The notes beneath the pieces are model-generated. The model was not told the DNA's origin. It saw only the letters and a list, made by a program, of their open reading frames with translations, and searched no databases. A DNA stretch of 64,000 nucleotides from Mycolicibacterium sarraceniae (GTDB taxonomy: Bacteria; Actinomycetota; Actinomycetes; Mycobacteriales; Mycobacteriaceae): positions 3,534,001 to 3,598,000 of the forward strand of contig NZ_AP022595.1 in NCBI RefSeq assembly GCF_010731875.1, in the 5' to 3' direction. Shown in pieces: positions 1 to 11,383 of this stretch (positions are counted from its first letter, which is position 1; the number at the start of each line of letters is the position of its first letter). A program made the position numbers and the translations under genes.

Positions 1-249
1 CACCACGCCGCCCCACAGCAGCACCGACGACACCACCAGGCCGTGGCCGAACCGCAGCCACGACAGGTGCAGCGACTCGAGCAGCGGGTCGTGCTGGCGG
101 GTGCTCCCGGCACCCAGGCCGCCGAGGGTGATCAGGACCGCGCCGAGAAAACCGAGCAGCGCCGGCCGGCCCTCGTCGCCGGCCGTGAACGCCGCCAGGC
201 GGGCAGCGCCGGCCTGCGGTTTTGGTGGGGTGGATGCGCGAGCGGACAT
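1..249 (-). CDS. mptA: alpha-(1->6)-mannopyranosyltransferase MptA, N-terminal part (cut by window edge)
   Basis: Only the first 83 codons are inside the window; the gene runs off the left edge. The visible protein has a short Ala/Pro-rich cytoplasmic start, then a first membrane segment around residues 32-46 (GFLGAVLITLGG), a loop, and the start of a second (VVSSVLLWGG). This matches the N-terminus of the polytopic GT-C glycosyltransferase MptA, which elongates the alpha-1,6-mannan core of lipomannan and lipoarabinomannan from polyprenyl-phosphomannose. The ATG lies 4 nt after the idsA2 stop, so the two are probably co-transcribed, as idsA2-mptA are in M. tuberculosis (Rv2173-Rv2174). The call rests on this short segment plus gene order. 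Confidence 0.75.
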   Translation of the reverse strand, partial: MSARASTPPKPQAGAARLAAFTAGDEGRPALLGFLGAVLITLGGLGAGSTRQHDPLLESLHLSWLRFGHGLVVSSVLLWGGVV

Positions 250-253
250 GGGC

Positions 254-2111
<1,858 letters not shown>

Positions 2112-2134
2112 TCCGGTATCGTGCCAGATTCGGG

Positions 2135-2734
2135 CTAAAGCGGGAGGCTGCGGCCCAGAATCGCGAATGCCCGCGGGTCGCCGGCGAAGTGGTAGCCGCG
2201 CATCACGTCGGTGAAGCCCAGCCGCCGGTACAGCCGCCAGGCGCGGTTGGCCTCGCCGAGGATTTCCGGCGTGGACAGCAGCACGTGGGCTTCGCCACGC
2301 TCGGTCAGCAGCCGGCGGGCCAGCGCCTCACCGAGTCCCCGGCCCTGGGCGCTGGGGTGAATGTGCAGCTCGGTGAGTTCGAAGTAGTTGCTCATCAGCG
2401 CGCCGACCTCGTCGGCAGGCACCCCGATACGGTGCAGCCCGGCCACCACCTGCTGCTGCCACCACTGGTCCGGGGCCCCGCAATAGCCGTAGGCGATACC
2501 GAGCAGCGGAGCGGCAGCCAATGCCTCGGGGCTGGCCTCCTCACCGGGCGCGGTCTCGGTGTCGACGGCCGCGACGGCCTTCCAGCCCTGTCTGCGGGTG
2601 TGCTCGAGCCACATCGCCGCCCGTTGGCCTTCGGTGCCGCGGGGGTAGCGCATGGCGTCGACGTACACGGTCAATGCGTCGTGAAGACGCTGCGCCATGG
2701 CATGGGGCGACAGATCGATGAGGAAAGTCGCCAA
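2135..2734 (-). CDS. GNAT family N-acetyltransferase (Rv2170-like)
   Basis: A 199-residue protein starting at TTG. The GNAT core is visible: LHIHPSAQGRGLGEALARRLL carries the acetyl-CoA pyrophosphate-binding R/Q-x-x-G-x-G/A loop, followed by LSTPEILGEANRAWRLYRRLGFTDVMRGYHF, the usual beta5-alpha4 end of the fold. The N-terminal third is alpha-helical with DALTVYVDAMRYPRGTE, shared with M. tuberculosis Rv2170. Rv2170 has been reported as a lysine acetyltransferase; the substrate here cannot be read from sequence. It is the first gene of a minus-strand group with lppM, idsA2 and mptA. An internal ATG at 2698 is an alternative start. Confidence 0.85.
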   Translation of the reverse strand: MATFLIDLSPHAMAQRLHDALTVYVDAMRYPRGTEGQRAAMWLEHTRRQGWKAVAAVDTETAPGEEASPEALAAAPLLGIAYGYCGAPDQWWQQQVVAGLHRIGVPADEVGALMSNYFELTELHIHPSAQGRGLGEALARRLLTERGEAHVLLSTPEILGEANRAWRLYRRLGFTDVMRGYHFAGDPRAFAILGRSLPL

Positions 2735-3006
2735 CGCCTAGGTGCCCTTCGTCGTCTGCTGATCGGTCATGGGTTTATCGCCATTATCGGGGCAGGCCCG
2801 GCCCGACGTTTCGGGTGAGGTGCTGACGAGCCCCTTACGTGATGATGGCGGGAACAGAACAACCCCTGGACACAGCTACAATCGGGTGGACCAACTAGGT
2901 GGTACGGCGCACGTTCAGCTCGTATCATCTGGTTAGTCGCCCCGGTAATCGCTGGGCAGCCAAGTTTTATCGGAATCGTGACCGTCGCATCGGCAAGGAG
3001 GGACGA
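2735..3006. other. divergent intergenic region, GNAT gene / DUF3040 gene
   Basis: About 270 nt between two divergently transcribed genes, so it must carry promoters in both directions. No coding potential or convincing repeat was seen; the AAGGAGGGA ribosome site of the DUF3040 gene lies at its right end. Confidence 0.5.
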
Positions 3007-3414
3007 ATGCCACTCTCCGATCATGAGCAGCGCATGCTCGATCAGATCGAGAGCGCACTCTATGCCGAGGATCCCAAGTTTGCCTCGAGCGTACGAGGTG
3101 GAACTCTGCGGGCTCCCTCGACGCGGAGACGGCTGCAAGGCACCGGTTTGTTCGTGATCGGCCTGGCGATGCTGGTCGCCGGGGTCGCGTTCAAAGCCAC
3201 CATGATCGGCAGCTTCCCGGTCTTGTCGGTGGTCGGCTTCATGGTGATGTTCGGTGGCGTCGTGTTCGCGATCACCGGCCCGCGCGTCGTCGGCGGACGG
3301 GACAAGTCCGGTCCGTCCTCGTCGTCGGGCCCGCGTCAGCGCAAGGCCAAGGGCGCTGGCGGTTCGTTCACCAGCCGTATGGAGGATCGGTTCCGGCGGC
3401 GTTTCGACGAGTGA
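3007..3414 (+). CDS. DUF3040 family membrane protein (Rv2169c-like)
   Basis: A 135-residue protein that starts at the ATG following a strong AAGGAGGGA site. The N-terminal segment MPLSDHEQRMLDQIESALYAEDPKFA is the DUF3040 signature of actinobacterial proteins encoded just upstream of mraZ. Two adjacent transmembrane helices (about residues 44-64 and 70-92) follow, then a basic, Ser/Gly-rich cytoplasmic tail. Function unknown; its conserved place next to the division cluster suggests a cell-envelope role. An upstream in-frame start at 2899 was rejected because homology and the ribosome site both point to 3007. Confidence 0.85.
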   Translation: MPLSDHEQRMLDQIESALYAEDPKFASSVRGGTLRAPSTRRRLQGTGLFVIGLAMLVAGVAFKATMIGSFPVLSVVGFMVMFGGVVFAITGPRVVGGRDKSGPSSSSGPRQRKAKGAGGSFTSRMEDRFRRRFDE

Positions 3415-3597
3415 GCGCGAACTTCTCGCCTACGGGGTAGCCAACCGGCTGCCCCGTTTTTGTTTGCCCAAACCCCCCCACTTGGCCCCACTGTGCGTTG
3501 ACCTGGTCTTTTGTCGACAGCGGTGGGGCTTTGTGGTGCCCGGGTGTGCTTTCGGTGGCAGAAAGTGGTGAGCGGTGGCTGAAACAAGACGATTCTG

Positions 3598-3632
3598 TGG
3601 AGCAAAGTGGGGGATTGTGGGGTATTGTGGCG
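3598..3632 (+). promoter_or_regulatory. MraZ operator: four TGG(G/A/C)G boxes at 10-bp spacing
   Basis: TGGAG (3598-3602), TGGGG (3608-3612), TGGGG (3618-3622) and TGGCG (3628-3632) repeat every 10 bp, about 50-90 nt upstream of mraZ. MraZ is known to bind tandem TGGGN direct repeats upstream of its own gene to autoregulate the dcw operon, so this array is the likely operator of the whole division cluster. Confidence 0.8.
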
Positions 3633-3683
3633 GTTAACGGAGCGACGGCTCCGGGGCGGTAGGCGTGAAGGGATGTGCGCAGC

Positions 3684-4115
3684 ATGTTTCTCGGCACCTA
3701 CACGCCCAAGCTCGACGACAAAGGGCGGCTGACACTGCCCGCCAAGTTCCGCGACGCATTGGCAGGAGGGTTGATGGTCACCAAGAGCCAAGATCACAGC
3801 CTTGCCGTCTATCCGCGTGCGGAGTTCGAACAGCTGGCTCGGCGGGCTACTCAGACCTCGCGCAGCAATCCGGAGGCGCGTGCGTTTCTGCGCAACCTGG
3901 CAGCCGGCACCGACGAACAGCACCCCGACACCCAAGGCCGGATTACGCTGTCCGCGGATCACCGGCGCTACGCCAACCTGTCCAAGGACTGCGTGGTGAT
4001 CGGCGCCGTCGACTTCCTCGAGATCTGGGACGCCCAGGCCTGGCAGGAATACCAAGAGACCCACGAAGAGAACTTCTCCGCGGCCAGCGATGAAGCACTC
4101 AGCGACATCATCTGA
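3684..4115 (+). CDS. mraZ: transcriptional regulator MraZ
   Basis: A 143-residue protein with the two tandem MraZ/AbrB-like half domains, each with the D-x-K-G-R motif: [14 protein letters not shown] (about residues 12-25) and [12 protein letters not shown] (about 84-95). MraZ forms ring oligomers that bind TGGGN repeats and repress the dcw promoter. The ATG at 3684 is preferred over a GTG at 3675 because family members start [11 protein letters not shown]. The start of rsmH overlaps its 3' end by 26 nt, and its own operator lies directly upstream, consistent with autoregulation of the operon. Confidence 0.95.
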   Translation: MFLGTYTPKLDDKGRLTLPAKFRDALAGGLMVTKSQDHSLAVYPRAEFEQLARRATQTSRSNPEARAFLRNLAAGTDEQHPDTQGRITLSADHRRYANLSKDCVVIGAVDFLEIWDAQAWQEYQETHEENFSAASDEALSDII

Positions 4116-5247
4116 GCTGGTCGCTCAGCCGGAGGTAGCCCGTGCATCGTGGCCTCTGCCCGAACCGACCCTGACGTACTTCCCCAACGCCAGGTTCGCC
4201 GTCCCGGGCAGGGACCTCGCTGCAGGAGCTCACCCTGATCTCGGAGGTCCCGTCGTGGTTGACGAATCCGACCACGGGCATGTCCCCGTCCTGCCCGACC
4301 GCTGTGTCGAGATTCTGGCACCCGCACTGGCCCGGCCCGGGGCCATCCTGGTGGACGGCACGCTGGGTGCCGGCGGGCACGCCGAACGATTCCTGACCGA
4401 ATTCCCCGGGCTGCGACTGATCGGCCTCGACCGAGATCCTGGCGCGCTGGCGATCGCCGGGGAGCGGCTGGCCCCGTTTGCCGATCGGCTCACCCTGGTT
4501 CACACCCGCTACGACGGCATCGCCGATGCGCTGGTCGAGGCGGGTTACGCGACAACGGATTCGATTGACGGCGTGCTGCTCGACCTCGGCGTCTCCTCGA
4601 TGCAGCTCGATCAGGTCGAGCGCGGGTTCGCCTACTCCAAGGACGCGCCCCTGGACATGCGGATGGATACCGACGCCCCGTTGACCGCGGCCGAGATCCT
4701 CAACACCTATGACCGCCGCGCGCTGACCGACATCCTGCGCCGCTTCGGCGAGGAGAAGTTCGCTCATCGGATCGCCGGCCTGATCGTCGAGCAGCGTCAG
4801 CAGGCGCCGCTGGCCACCACCGGCGAACTCGTCGAGATCATCTACCGCGGCATCCCAGCACCGGCTCGGCGGACCGGCGGTCACCCCGCCAAGCGGACTT
4901 TCCAGGCGCTGCGGATCGCGGTCAATGCCGAGCTGGACTCGCTGTCGGAGGTGCTGCCCGCTGCGCTGGCCGCCCTGCGGACCGGTGGGCGCATCGCGGT
5001 GATGTCCTATCAGTCGCTCGAGGATCGGATCGTCAAGACCGCGTTCGCCGCGGCGACGGCCTCCCGGTCGCCGGAAGGCCTACCGATCGAATTGCCGGGC
5101 TATGAGCCGGAATTCAGCGCGATCACCCGCGGTGCCGAACGTGCTGACGCCGAGGAAATCGAACGTAATCCGCGCAGTGCGCCGGTCCGGCTACGGGCAC
5201 TGCAACGAGTGACGCCGGACAACCCGCAACGGGGAGGGATGAGCTGA
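4090..5247 (+). CDS. rsmH: 16S rRNA (cytosine(1402)-N(4))-methyltransferase RsmH
   Basis: S-adenosylmethionine-dependent methylation of 16S rRNA C1402. Class I methyltransferase motifs are clear: [38 protein letters not shown], and the family block [14 protein letters not shown]. The 385-residue form includes a roughly 50-residue extension whose segment [15 protein letters not shown] is also present in M. tuberculosis Rv2165c, which supports the ATG at 4090 even though it overlaps mraZ by 26 nt and has no strong ribosome site; the alternative is a GTG at 4255. Its stop overlaps ftsL by one nucleotide. Confidence 0.93.
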   Translation: MKHSATSSELVAQPEVARASWPLPEPTLTYFPNARFAVPGRDLAAGAHPDLGGPVVVDESDHGHVPVLPDRCVEILAPALARPGAILVDGTLGAGGHAERFLTEFPGLRLIGLDRDPGALAIAGERLAPFADRLTLVHTRYDGIADALVEAGYATTDSIDGVLLDLGVSSMQLDQVERGFAYSKDAPLDMRMDTDAPLTAAEILNTYDRRALTDILRRFGEEKFAHRIAGLIVEQRQQAPLATTGELVEIIYRGIPAPARRTGGHPAKRTFQALRIAVNAELDSLSEVLPAALAALRTGGRIAVMSYQSLEDRIVKTAFAAATASRSPEGLPIELPGYEPEFSAITRGAERADAEEIERNPRSAPVRLRALQRVTPDNPQRGGMS

Positions 5248-6383
5248 TGAAGGTCGGGCGCAAACCAGCGGGTCCGGGAGATCGAGCAGAAGCCAAGCGC
5301 GGCAAGAAAGAAAACCCCAAGAAGGCGGCCAAGAAGACCGGTACCGCCACCGCGCGGCGCCGCAGCGCGGAGAGTACGGCGCGCAGTGGTCGCGCGACCG
5401 CTCGCCGGCCCCACGAGCCGCGTGGGCTGCGACAGGGACCGCAGACCGCACCTGTCGCCCGGCCGGCCGAACGCCCGGCACGGGCCAAGAACGTCAGCCA
5501 GGCCAAGGCCCGGGCAAAGGCGCGCAAGGCTAAGGCCCCCAAAGTCATTCGGCCGCCATTACGCGATCGGATGATCGCCAGGCTGGTCGCCATCGATCTA
5601 CGTCCGCAGACAATGATGGCGAAGGTTCCGTTCGTGGTGTTGGTCATCGGTTCACTCGGGATCGGGCTGGCTGTCACGCTGTGGCTGTCCACCGATGCCG
5701 CACAGCGGTCCTATCAGCTGGGCGCCGCCCGTTCGACCAATCAGGCGCTCTCGCAGCAGAAGGAAGCCCTCGAAAGGGATGTGCTGGAGGCGGAGTCCGC
5801 GCCCGCGCTGGCCGAGTCCGCACGCAACCTGGGCATGATCCCGTCCAAGGACACCGCCCATCTGGTGCAGGACCCGACGGGCAACTGGACGGTGGTCGGC
5901 AAGCCCAAGCCCGCCGAGGGTGCCCCGCCGCCCCCGCTGAACAACAAGCTGCCCGACGCTGTGCCTGCGCCGCCGGCCGCGCCCGCGCCGCCCGGCGCTG
6001 CCGCACCGAAGCCGGGCAGTTCGCCCGAGGTTCCCGTGCGTGTCGTACCGACGCCCCCGGGTGGGCTGCCGTTCAATGGTGCTGTGACCCTGCCACCTGG
6101 TGCTCTGAGCGTCCCGCCCGCAACGGTTCTCCCGCCCGGCACCGTGCTGCCGCCCGGGGCAATGACTTTGCCGACTGGGCCCGGCGCAGCGCCGCTACCC
6201 GGGGTGTCCCCAATTCCCGGCGCGCTGCTGTCGGCCCCGCTTCCGGCGCCGCCGCCGGGTGCGCTGGCAGTGCCCGCCCAGGCCCCGGCCGTACTGCCTG
6301 TGCCCGCTGACGCCGCCCCGCCGGCTCTGACGCCTGACGTTGTGCCCGCAGCGCCGGTCGCGCCCGTCGGTGCTGGGCAGTGA
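5247..6383 (+). CDS. ftsL: FtsL-like divisome protein with long Pro-rich tail
   Basis: A 378-residue bitopic membrane protein at the ftsL position between rsmH and pbpB. A Lys/Arg/Ala-rich cytoplasmic region (about 1-125) precedes one transmembrane helix (about 131-150, VPFVVLVIGSLGIGLAVTLWL). A short coiled coil follows (SQQKEALERDVLEAESAPALAESARNLGM, about 168-195), typical of FtsL/DivIC partners of FtsQ and FtsW-PBP3. The last ~165 residues are low-complexity Pro/Ala/Gly. Both disordered ends are much longer than in classical FtsL (about 120 aa); M. tuberculosis Rv2164c is similarly extended. It overlaps pbpB by 4 nt. Confidence 0.85.
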   Translation: MKVGRKPAGPGDRAEAKRGKKENPKKAAKKTGTATARRRSAESTARSGRATARRPHEPRGLRQGPQTAPVARPAERPARAKNVSQAKARAKARKAKAPKVIRPPLRDRMIARLVAIDLRPQTMMAKVPFVVLVIGSLGIGLAVTLWLSTDAAQRSYQLGAARSTNQALSQQKEALERDVLEAESAPALAESARNLGMIPSKDTAHLVQDPTGNWTVVGKPKPAEGAPPPPLNNKLPDAVPAPPAAPAPPGAAAPKPGSSPEVPVRVVPTPPGGLPFNGAVTLPPGALSVPPATVLPPGTVLPPGAMTLPTGPGAAPLPGVSPIPGALLSAPLPAPPPGALAVPAQAPAVLPVPADAAPPALTPDVVPAAPVAPVGAGQ

Positions 6384-8329
6384 GCCGTCGGGACAAGTCC
6401 GATAAGACCACCGGACCCGCCAAGGCCGCCCGGGGACGCTCCCGCGTGGTCAACACCCAGCCGGAGGCCGGGCAAGGACGGTCCGCCAAGTCGCGGCGCA
6501 CCCGCGAGCCCATTGAAAGTGGCAGCTGGACAGCGTCATTCGTTTTCCGCCACCGGGCGGGCAATATCGTCATCTTCCTTGCGCTCGGGATCGCCGCCGT
6601 CCAGTTGTTCAACCTTCAGGTACCCCAGGCCGCGGGCCTGCGCGCGGAGGCAGCCAGTCAGCTCAAGGTGACCGATGTCGAAAAGGCGGTCCGTGGCAGC
6701 ATCGTCGACCGCAACTTCGACAAGCTCGCCTTCACCATCGAAGCCAGGGCGCTGACCTTTCAGCCGGTCAAGATTCGTAAGCAGCTGACCGAGGCCAAGG
6801 AAAAGTCGCCTACCGCACCGGATCCCGACAAGCGGCTCACCCAGATCGCCACCGAGGTGGCCGCCAAACTCAACAACAAGCCCGATGCGGCGACCCTGCT
6901 GAAGAAGCTGCGCAGCAACGAGACCTTCGTCTACCTCGCGCGCGCTGTCGATCCCGCGATCGCCGACGCGATCACCAAGAAGTTCCCCGAGATCGGCGCC
7001 GAACGCCAGGACCTGCGCCAGTACCCCGGTGGTGCGCTGGCGGCCAATATCGTCGGCGGTATCGACTGGGACGGCCACGGACTGCTCGGTCTCGAAGATT
7101 CGATGGACGGCAAGCTGTCGGGAACCGACGGCTCCATCACCTACGACCGTGGCTCCGACGGCGTCGTCATCCCCGGCAGCTATCGCAACAAGCACGACGC
7201 TGTGAACGGCTCCACCATTGAGCTCACCATCGACGACGACATCCAGTACTACGTGCAGCAGCAGGTCCAGCAGGCCAAGGACATGTCCGGCGCCAAGGAC
7301 GTCTCGGCAGTGGTGCTGGACGCGAAAACCGGTGAAGTGCTGGCGATGTCGAACGACAACACCTTCGACCCCAGCCAGGACATCGGGCGCCAGCAAGACA
7401 AGCAGATGGGCAACCTGGCGGTCACCTCGCCCTATGAGCCCGGGTCGGTCAACAAGATCGTCACCGCCTCATCGGTGATCGAGTACGGGCTGTCGAACCC
7501 CGATGAGGTGCTCCAGGTACCCGGCTCGATCAATATGGGCGGTGTGACCGTCGGCGACGCGTGGAGCCACGGCGTGATGCCCTACACCACCACCGGCGTG
7601 TTCGGGAAGTCCTCCAATGTCGGCACCCTGATGCTCGCGCAGCGGATCGGGCCGGAGCGTTACTACGACATGCTCGGCAAGTTCGGGCTCGGCCAGCGCA
7701 CCAATGTCGGGCTGCCCGGCGAGAGCGCGGGCCTGGTACCGCCGATCGACCAATGGTCGGGCAGTACGTTCTCCAACCTGCCCATCGGGCAGGGCCTTTC
7801 GATGACCCTGCTGCAGATGACCGGGATGTACCAGGCCATCGCCAATGACGGGGTGCGTATCCCACCGCGAATAATCAAGGCCACCATCGCCTCCGACGGC
7901 ACCCGCACCGAAGAGCCGCAGCCGGCCGGCATCCGGGTGGTCGCCCCCGAGACGGCGCGCACGGTGCGCAACATGTTCCGCGCCATCGTTCAGCGTGACC
8001 CGATGGGATACCAGCAGGGGACCGGGGCACCCGCGGCGGTCGACGGCTACCAGATCGCCGGCAAGACCGGCACCGCTCAGCAGATCAACCCGGCCTGCGG
8101 CTGCTACTACAGCGATGTCTACTGGATCACCTTCGCCGGTATGGCGCCCGCCGACAATCCCCGCTACGTCATCGGCATCATGATGAACAACCCGCAGCGC
8201 AATCCGGACGGCACACCGGGCCACTCGGCCGCACCGCTGTTCCACAACATCGCCGCGTGGTTGCTGCAGCGGCAGAATATCCCGCTGTCGGCCGATCCCG
8301 GCGCGCCGCTGATCCTGCAGGCCACGTAG
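6380..8329 (+). CDS. pbpB: division-specific transpeptidase, class B PBP3 (PbpB/FtsI)
   Basis: Septal peptidoglycan D,D-transpeptidase of 649 residues. After a basic cytoplasmic tail there is one transmembrane anchor (about 62-77, IVIFLALGIAAVQLF), a PBP dimerisation domain containing VRGSIVDRNFDKLA, and the transpeptidase domain. The catalytic motifs are SxxK (Ser356 in EPGSVNK), SxN (S411-S-N413 in GKSSNVG) and KTG (Lys562 in AGKTGTAQ). Translationally coupled to ftsL (4-nt overlap), it works with FtsW and FtsL/Q in the divisome. Its GTG start is fixed by the overlap. Confidence 0.97.
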   Translation: MSRRDKSDKTTGPAKAARGRSRVVNTQPEAGQGRSAKSRRTREPIESGSWTASFVFRHRAGNIVIFLALGIAAVQLFNLQVPQAAGLRAEAASQLKVTDVEKAVRGSIVDRNFDKLAFTIEARALTFQPVKIRKQLTEAKEKSPTAPDPDKRLTQIATEVAAKLNNKPDAATLLKKLRSNETFVYLARAVDPAIADAITKKFPEIGAERQDLRQYPGGALAANIVGGIDWDGHGLLGLEDSMDGKLSGTDGSITYDRGSDGVVIPGSYRNKHDAVNGSTIELTIDDDIQYYVQQQVQQAKDMSGAKDVSAVVLDAKTGEVLAMSNDNTFDPSQDIGRQQDKQMGNLAVTSPYEPGSVNKIVTASSVIEYGLSNPDEVLQVPGSINMGGVTVGDAWSHGVMPYTTTGVFGKSSNVGTLMLAQRIGPERYYDMLGKFGLGQRTNVGLPGESAGLVPPIDQWSGSTFSNLPIGQGLSMTLLQMTGMYQAIANDGVRIPPRIIKATIASDGTRTEEPQPAGIRVVAPETARTVRNMFRAIVQRDPMGYQQGTGAPAAVDGYQIAGKTGTAQQINPACGCYYSDVYWITFAGMAPADNPRYVIGIMMNNPQRNPDGTPGHSAAPLFHNIAAWLLQRQNIPLSADPGAPLILQAT

Positions 8330-8366
8330 CCGACCGAGCCCGATCGCTGGGTAGGGTGACAACCCG

Positions 8367-9908
8367 ATGACCAATGCCCTGCGGCCCCGCACCACCCCAG
8401 CGCTGACCTTGCCGACACTGGCCGCCAACGTCGGTGCGGTGCCTGCCGCCGGCGGTGTCGCGCCCGACGTGGCGATCACCGGCATCACCCTGCGTGGCCA
8501 GGACGCACTGCCCGGGGATCTGTTCGCGGCGCTGCCCGGCTCGTCGGCGCACGGCGCGGAATACACCGCGACCGCCCTCGGGGGCGGGGCCGTCGCGGTA
8601 CTCACCGACGCCGAGGGTCTGGCCGTCATCCACCGCCTCCTCGGCGACACGCCGCCCGTCCCGGTGCTGGTGCATCCGGTGCCCCGCTCGGTGCTCGGTG
8701 AACTGTCCGCGGCGGTCTATGGCCACCCCTCTGACCGGGTCGTGGTACTCGGTGTCACCGGAACGTCCGGCAAGACCACGACGACCCATCTGATCGAGGC
8801 CGGTCTGCAGTCGGCGGAACGTATCCCCGGCCTGATCGGCACCGTCGGCGTCCGGATCGCCGGTGCCGACGTCCCCAGTGCCCTGACCACCCCGGAGGCC
8901 CCGGCACTGCAGGCGCTGCTGGCCGTGATGGCCGAGCGCGGCGTCGACACTGCGGTCATGGAGGTTTCCAGCCACGCGCTCGAATTGGGCCGCACCGACG
9001 GCATCCGGTTCGCGGCGGGCGGGTTCACCAACCTGTCCCGCGACCACCTCGACTTCCATCCCACGATGGCGGCCTACTTCGAAGCCAAGGCCCGGCTGTT
9101 CGACCCGGCCTCACCCGCGCACGCCGCTGTCTCGGTGATCTGTGTCGACGACGAGGCGGGCCGCGATATGGCCCGCCGCGCTGCTAAGCCGGTGACGGTG
9201 TCGGCCGAGGGGCACCCGGCGAACTGGCAGGCCGAGGACGTGGTGGTTCTCGACGGCGGCGGGCAGGAGTTCACCGCGGTGGACCCCGCCGGGGTGCACC
9301 ACCGGCTTCGGATTCGCCTGCCGGGCCGCTACAACGTGGCCAACGCGTTGTTGGCGCTGGCGCTGCTGGACGTCGTCGGGGTATCGCCGGAGCAGGCCGC
9401 GCCGGGCCTGCGCGACGCCTCGGTGCCGGGCCGGCTGGAAACCGTCGAGCGCGGCCAGGACTTCCTGGCCGTCGTCGACTACGCGCACAAGCCTGGCGCC
9501 TTGCAGGCGGTTCTGGAGACGCTCAAACGTCCGCAGGGCCGGCTTGCGGTGGTGTTCGGTGCAGGCGGTGATCGCGACCCCGGCAAGCGAGAACCTATGG
9601 GCCGCATCGCCGCTGAGCTTGCCGACCTGGTGATCGTCACCGACGACAACCCCCGCCATGAGGATCCCCAACGCATCCGGGCGGCCATCGTCACCGGCGC
9701 TTCACGGGCTGATGGCGCTGAAGTCATAGAGATCGGTGACCGGCGCGCGGCGATCCGGCACGCGGTGGACTGGGCCCGTAGCGGGGACGTCGTGGTGATC
9801 GCCGGTAAGGGCCACGAGACAGGGCAGAGCGCGGCGGGGCAGACCCGGCCGTTCGACGATCGTGAGGAGCTCGTGGCGGCCCTCGATGACCGGGGGGCGG
9901 GCCGATGA
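8367..9908 (+). CDS. murE: UDP-MurNAc-L-Ala-D-Glu:meso-diaminopimelate ligase MurE
   Basis: Cytoplasmic ATP-dependent ligase adding the third stem-peptide residue; 513 residues. The Mur ligase P-loop is [13 protein letters not shown], and the C-terminal domain carries DNPRHEDP, the DNPR motif of enzymes that use meso-diaminopimelate, as expected for a mycobacterium. It starts 37 nt after pbpB. In M. tuberculosis the two genes are separated by Rv2159c-Rv2162c including a PE_PGRS gene; that insertion is absent here. It overlaps murF by 4 nt. Confidence 0.97.
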   Translation: MTNALRPRTTPALTLPTLAANVGAVPAAGGVAPDVAITGITLRGQDALPGDLFAALPGSSAHGAEYTATALGGGAVAVLTDAEGLAVIHRLLGDTPPVPVLVHPVPRSVLGELSAAVYGHPSDRVVVLGVTGTSGKTTTTHLIEAGLQSAERIPGLIGTVGVRIAGADVPSALTTPEAPALQALLAVMAERGVDTAVMEVSSHALELGRTDGIRFAAGGFTNLSRDHLDFHPTMAAYFEAKARLFDPASPAHAAVSVICVDDEAGRDMARRAAKPVTVSAEGHPANWQAEDVVVLDGGGQEFTAVDPAGVHHRLRIRLPGRYNVANALLALALLDVVGVSPEQAAPGLRDASVPGRLETVERGQDFLAVVDYAHKPGALQAVLETLKRPQGRLAVVFGAGGDRDPGKREPMGRIAAELADLVIVTDDNPRHEDPQRIRAAIVTGASRADGAEVIEIGDRRAAIRHAVDWARSGDVVVIAGKGHETGQSAAGQTRPFDDREELVAALDDRGAGR

Positions 9909-11383
9909 TCGCGCTGACCGTGGCCCAGATCGCCGAGCTCGTCTCCGGGGAACTGGCCGATATCAGCCCGCAGGAGGCCGCCCGGCGAGTGGTCTCCGGG
10001 ACGGTGGAGTTCGACTCGCGGGCCGTGACCCCGGGTGGACTGTTTCTGGCGTTGCCCGGCGCGCGCTCCGACGGCCACGATTTCGCCAAGGGTGCCGTCG
10101 AGGCCGGTGCTGCGGCGGTGCTCGCCGCCCGGCCGGTCGGGGTGCCCGCGATCATCGTGCCGCCGGTGGCCGCCATCGACGCCAACGCCGGAGTGCTCGA
10201 ACACGATGTCGACGGGGCCGGTGCGGCGGTGCTCGCCGCGCTGGCCAAACTGGCCGCGGCGGTGGCCACCAAGCTGGTCGCCGGCGGGCTGACGATCGTC
10301 GGGGTCACCGGATCGTCGGGTAAGACGTCGACAAAGGATCTCATCGCGGCGGTGCTGCGCCCGCTGGGCGAGGTGGTGGCCCCGCCGGGTTCCTTCAACA
10401 ACGAGCTCGGCCATCCATGGACCGTGCTGCGCGCGACCGAGGACACCGACTATCTGGTTCTGGAGATGTCCGCGCGGCATCCCGGCAATATCGCCGCGCT
10501 GGCCGCGATCGCCCCGCCGTCGATCGCGGTGGTGCTCAACGTCGGCACCGCGCACCTGGGTGAGTTCGGTTCGCGTGAGGTCATCGCGGCCACGAAAGGC
10601 GAACTGGTAGAGGCGGTTCCGGCCTCGGGGGTGGCAATCCTCAACGCCGATGACCCGATGGTGGCCGCGATGGCGCAGCGTACCGCCGCGCGGGTGGTCC
10701 GGGTCGGGCAGTCCGAGGGCGCCGACATCCGCGCCATCGACGTCGAACTCGATGACCTGGCCCGGCCCCGCTTCCTGTTGGTGAGCGCGTCCGGCACGGC
10801 CGATGTACAGCTGGCCGTGCACGGTGAACACCAGGTTGGCAATGCGTTGAGCGCGGCCGCCGTGGCGCTGGAGTGCGGGGCGACACCCCAGCAGGTGGCG
10901 GTCGCGCTGGGGGCCGCAGGCCCGGCGTCGCGGCATCGGATGGAGGTGCACACCCGCGCCGACGGGGTGACCGTCGTCAACGACGCCTACAACGCCAACC
11001 CCGATTCGATGAAGGCCGGTCTGCAGGCGCTGGCGGTGATGGCGCGCTCGGGGGAGAACCGCAGAAGTTGGGCCGTGCTGGGTGAGATGGCGGAGCTGGG
11101 GGACGATTCGGTAACCGAACATGATCGCATCGGACGGCTCGCCGTGCGCTTAGATATCAGTCGACTCGTCGTTGTCGGAACCGGGAGGCCCATGAACGCC
11201 ATGCATCACGGCGCGGTCATGGAGGGATCCTGGGGTTCGGAATCCACCATGGTCGACGACGCCGACGCTGCCCTGGCACTGTTGCGCGCCGAGTTGGCGC
11301 CCGGCGACGTCGTGTTGGTCAAAGCGTCGAACTCCGCGGGTCTAGGCACGCTGGCCGAGGCCCTCCTGGGCGGCAGCCAATGA
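9905..11383 (+). CDS. murF: UDP-MurNAc-tripeptide:D-alanyl-D-alanine ligase MurF
   Basis: Adds D-Ala-D-Ala to the UDP-MurNAc tripeptide; 492 residues. The N-terminal UDP-binding domain has [17 protein letters not shown], the ATP loop is [14 protein letters not shown], and the central domain shows [15 protein letters not shown] and [12 protein letters not shown], all typical of MurF. The C-terminal domain includes [17 protein letters not shown]. Overlapped by 4 nt at both ends with murE and mraY. Confidence 0.97.
   Translation: MIALTVAQIAELVSGELADISPQEAARRVVSGTVEFDSRAVTPGGLFLALPGARSDGHDFAKGAVEAGAAAVLAARPVGVPAIIVPPVAAIDANAGVLEHDVDGAGAAVLAALAKLAAAVATKLVAGGLTIVGVTGSSGKTSTKDLIAAVLRPLGEVVAPPGSFNNELGHPWTVLRATEDTDYLVLEMSARHPGNIAALAAIAPPSIAVVLNVGTAHLGEFGSREVIAATKGELVEAVPASGVAILNADDPMVAAMAQRTAARVVRVGQSEGADIRAIDVELDDLARPRFLLVSASGTADVQLAVHGEHQVGNALSAAAVALECGATPQQVAVALGAAGPASRHRMEVHTRADGVTVVNDAYNANPDSMKAGLQALAVMARSGENRRSWAVLGEMAELGDDSVTEHDRIGRLAVRLDISRLVVVGTGRPMNAMHHGAVMEGSWGSESTMVDDADAALALLRAELAPGDVVLVKASNSAGLGTLAEALLGGSQ

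Noticed and set aside
9479..11122. 547-codon minus-strand frame opposite murE-murF
   Set aside because: Antisense shadow; no motif and poor amino-acid composition.
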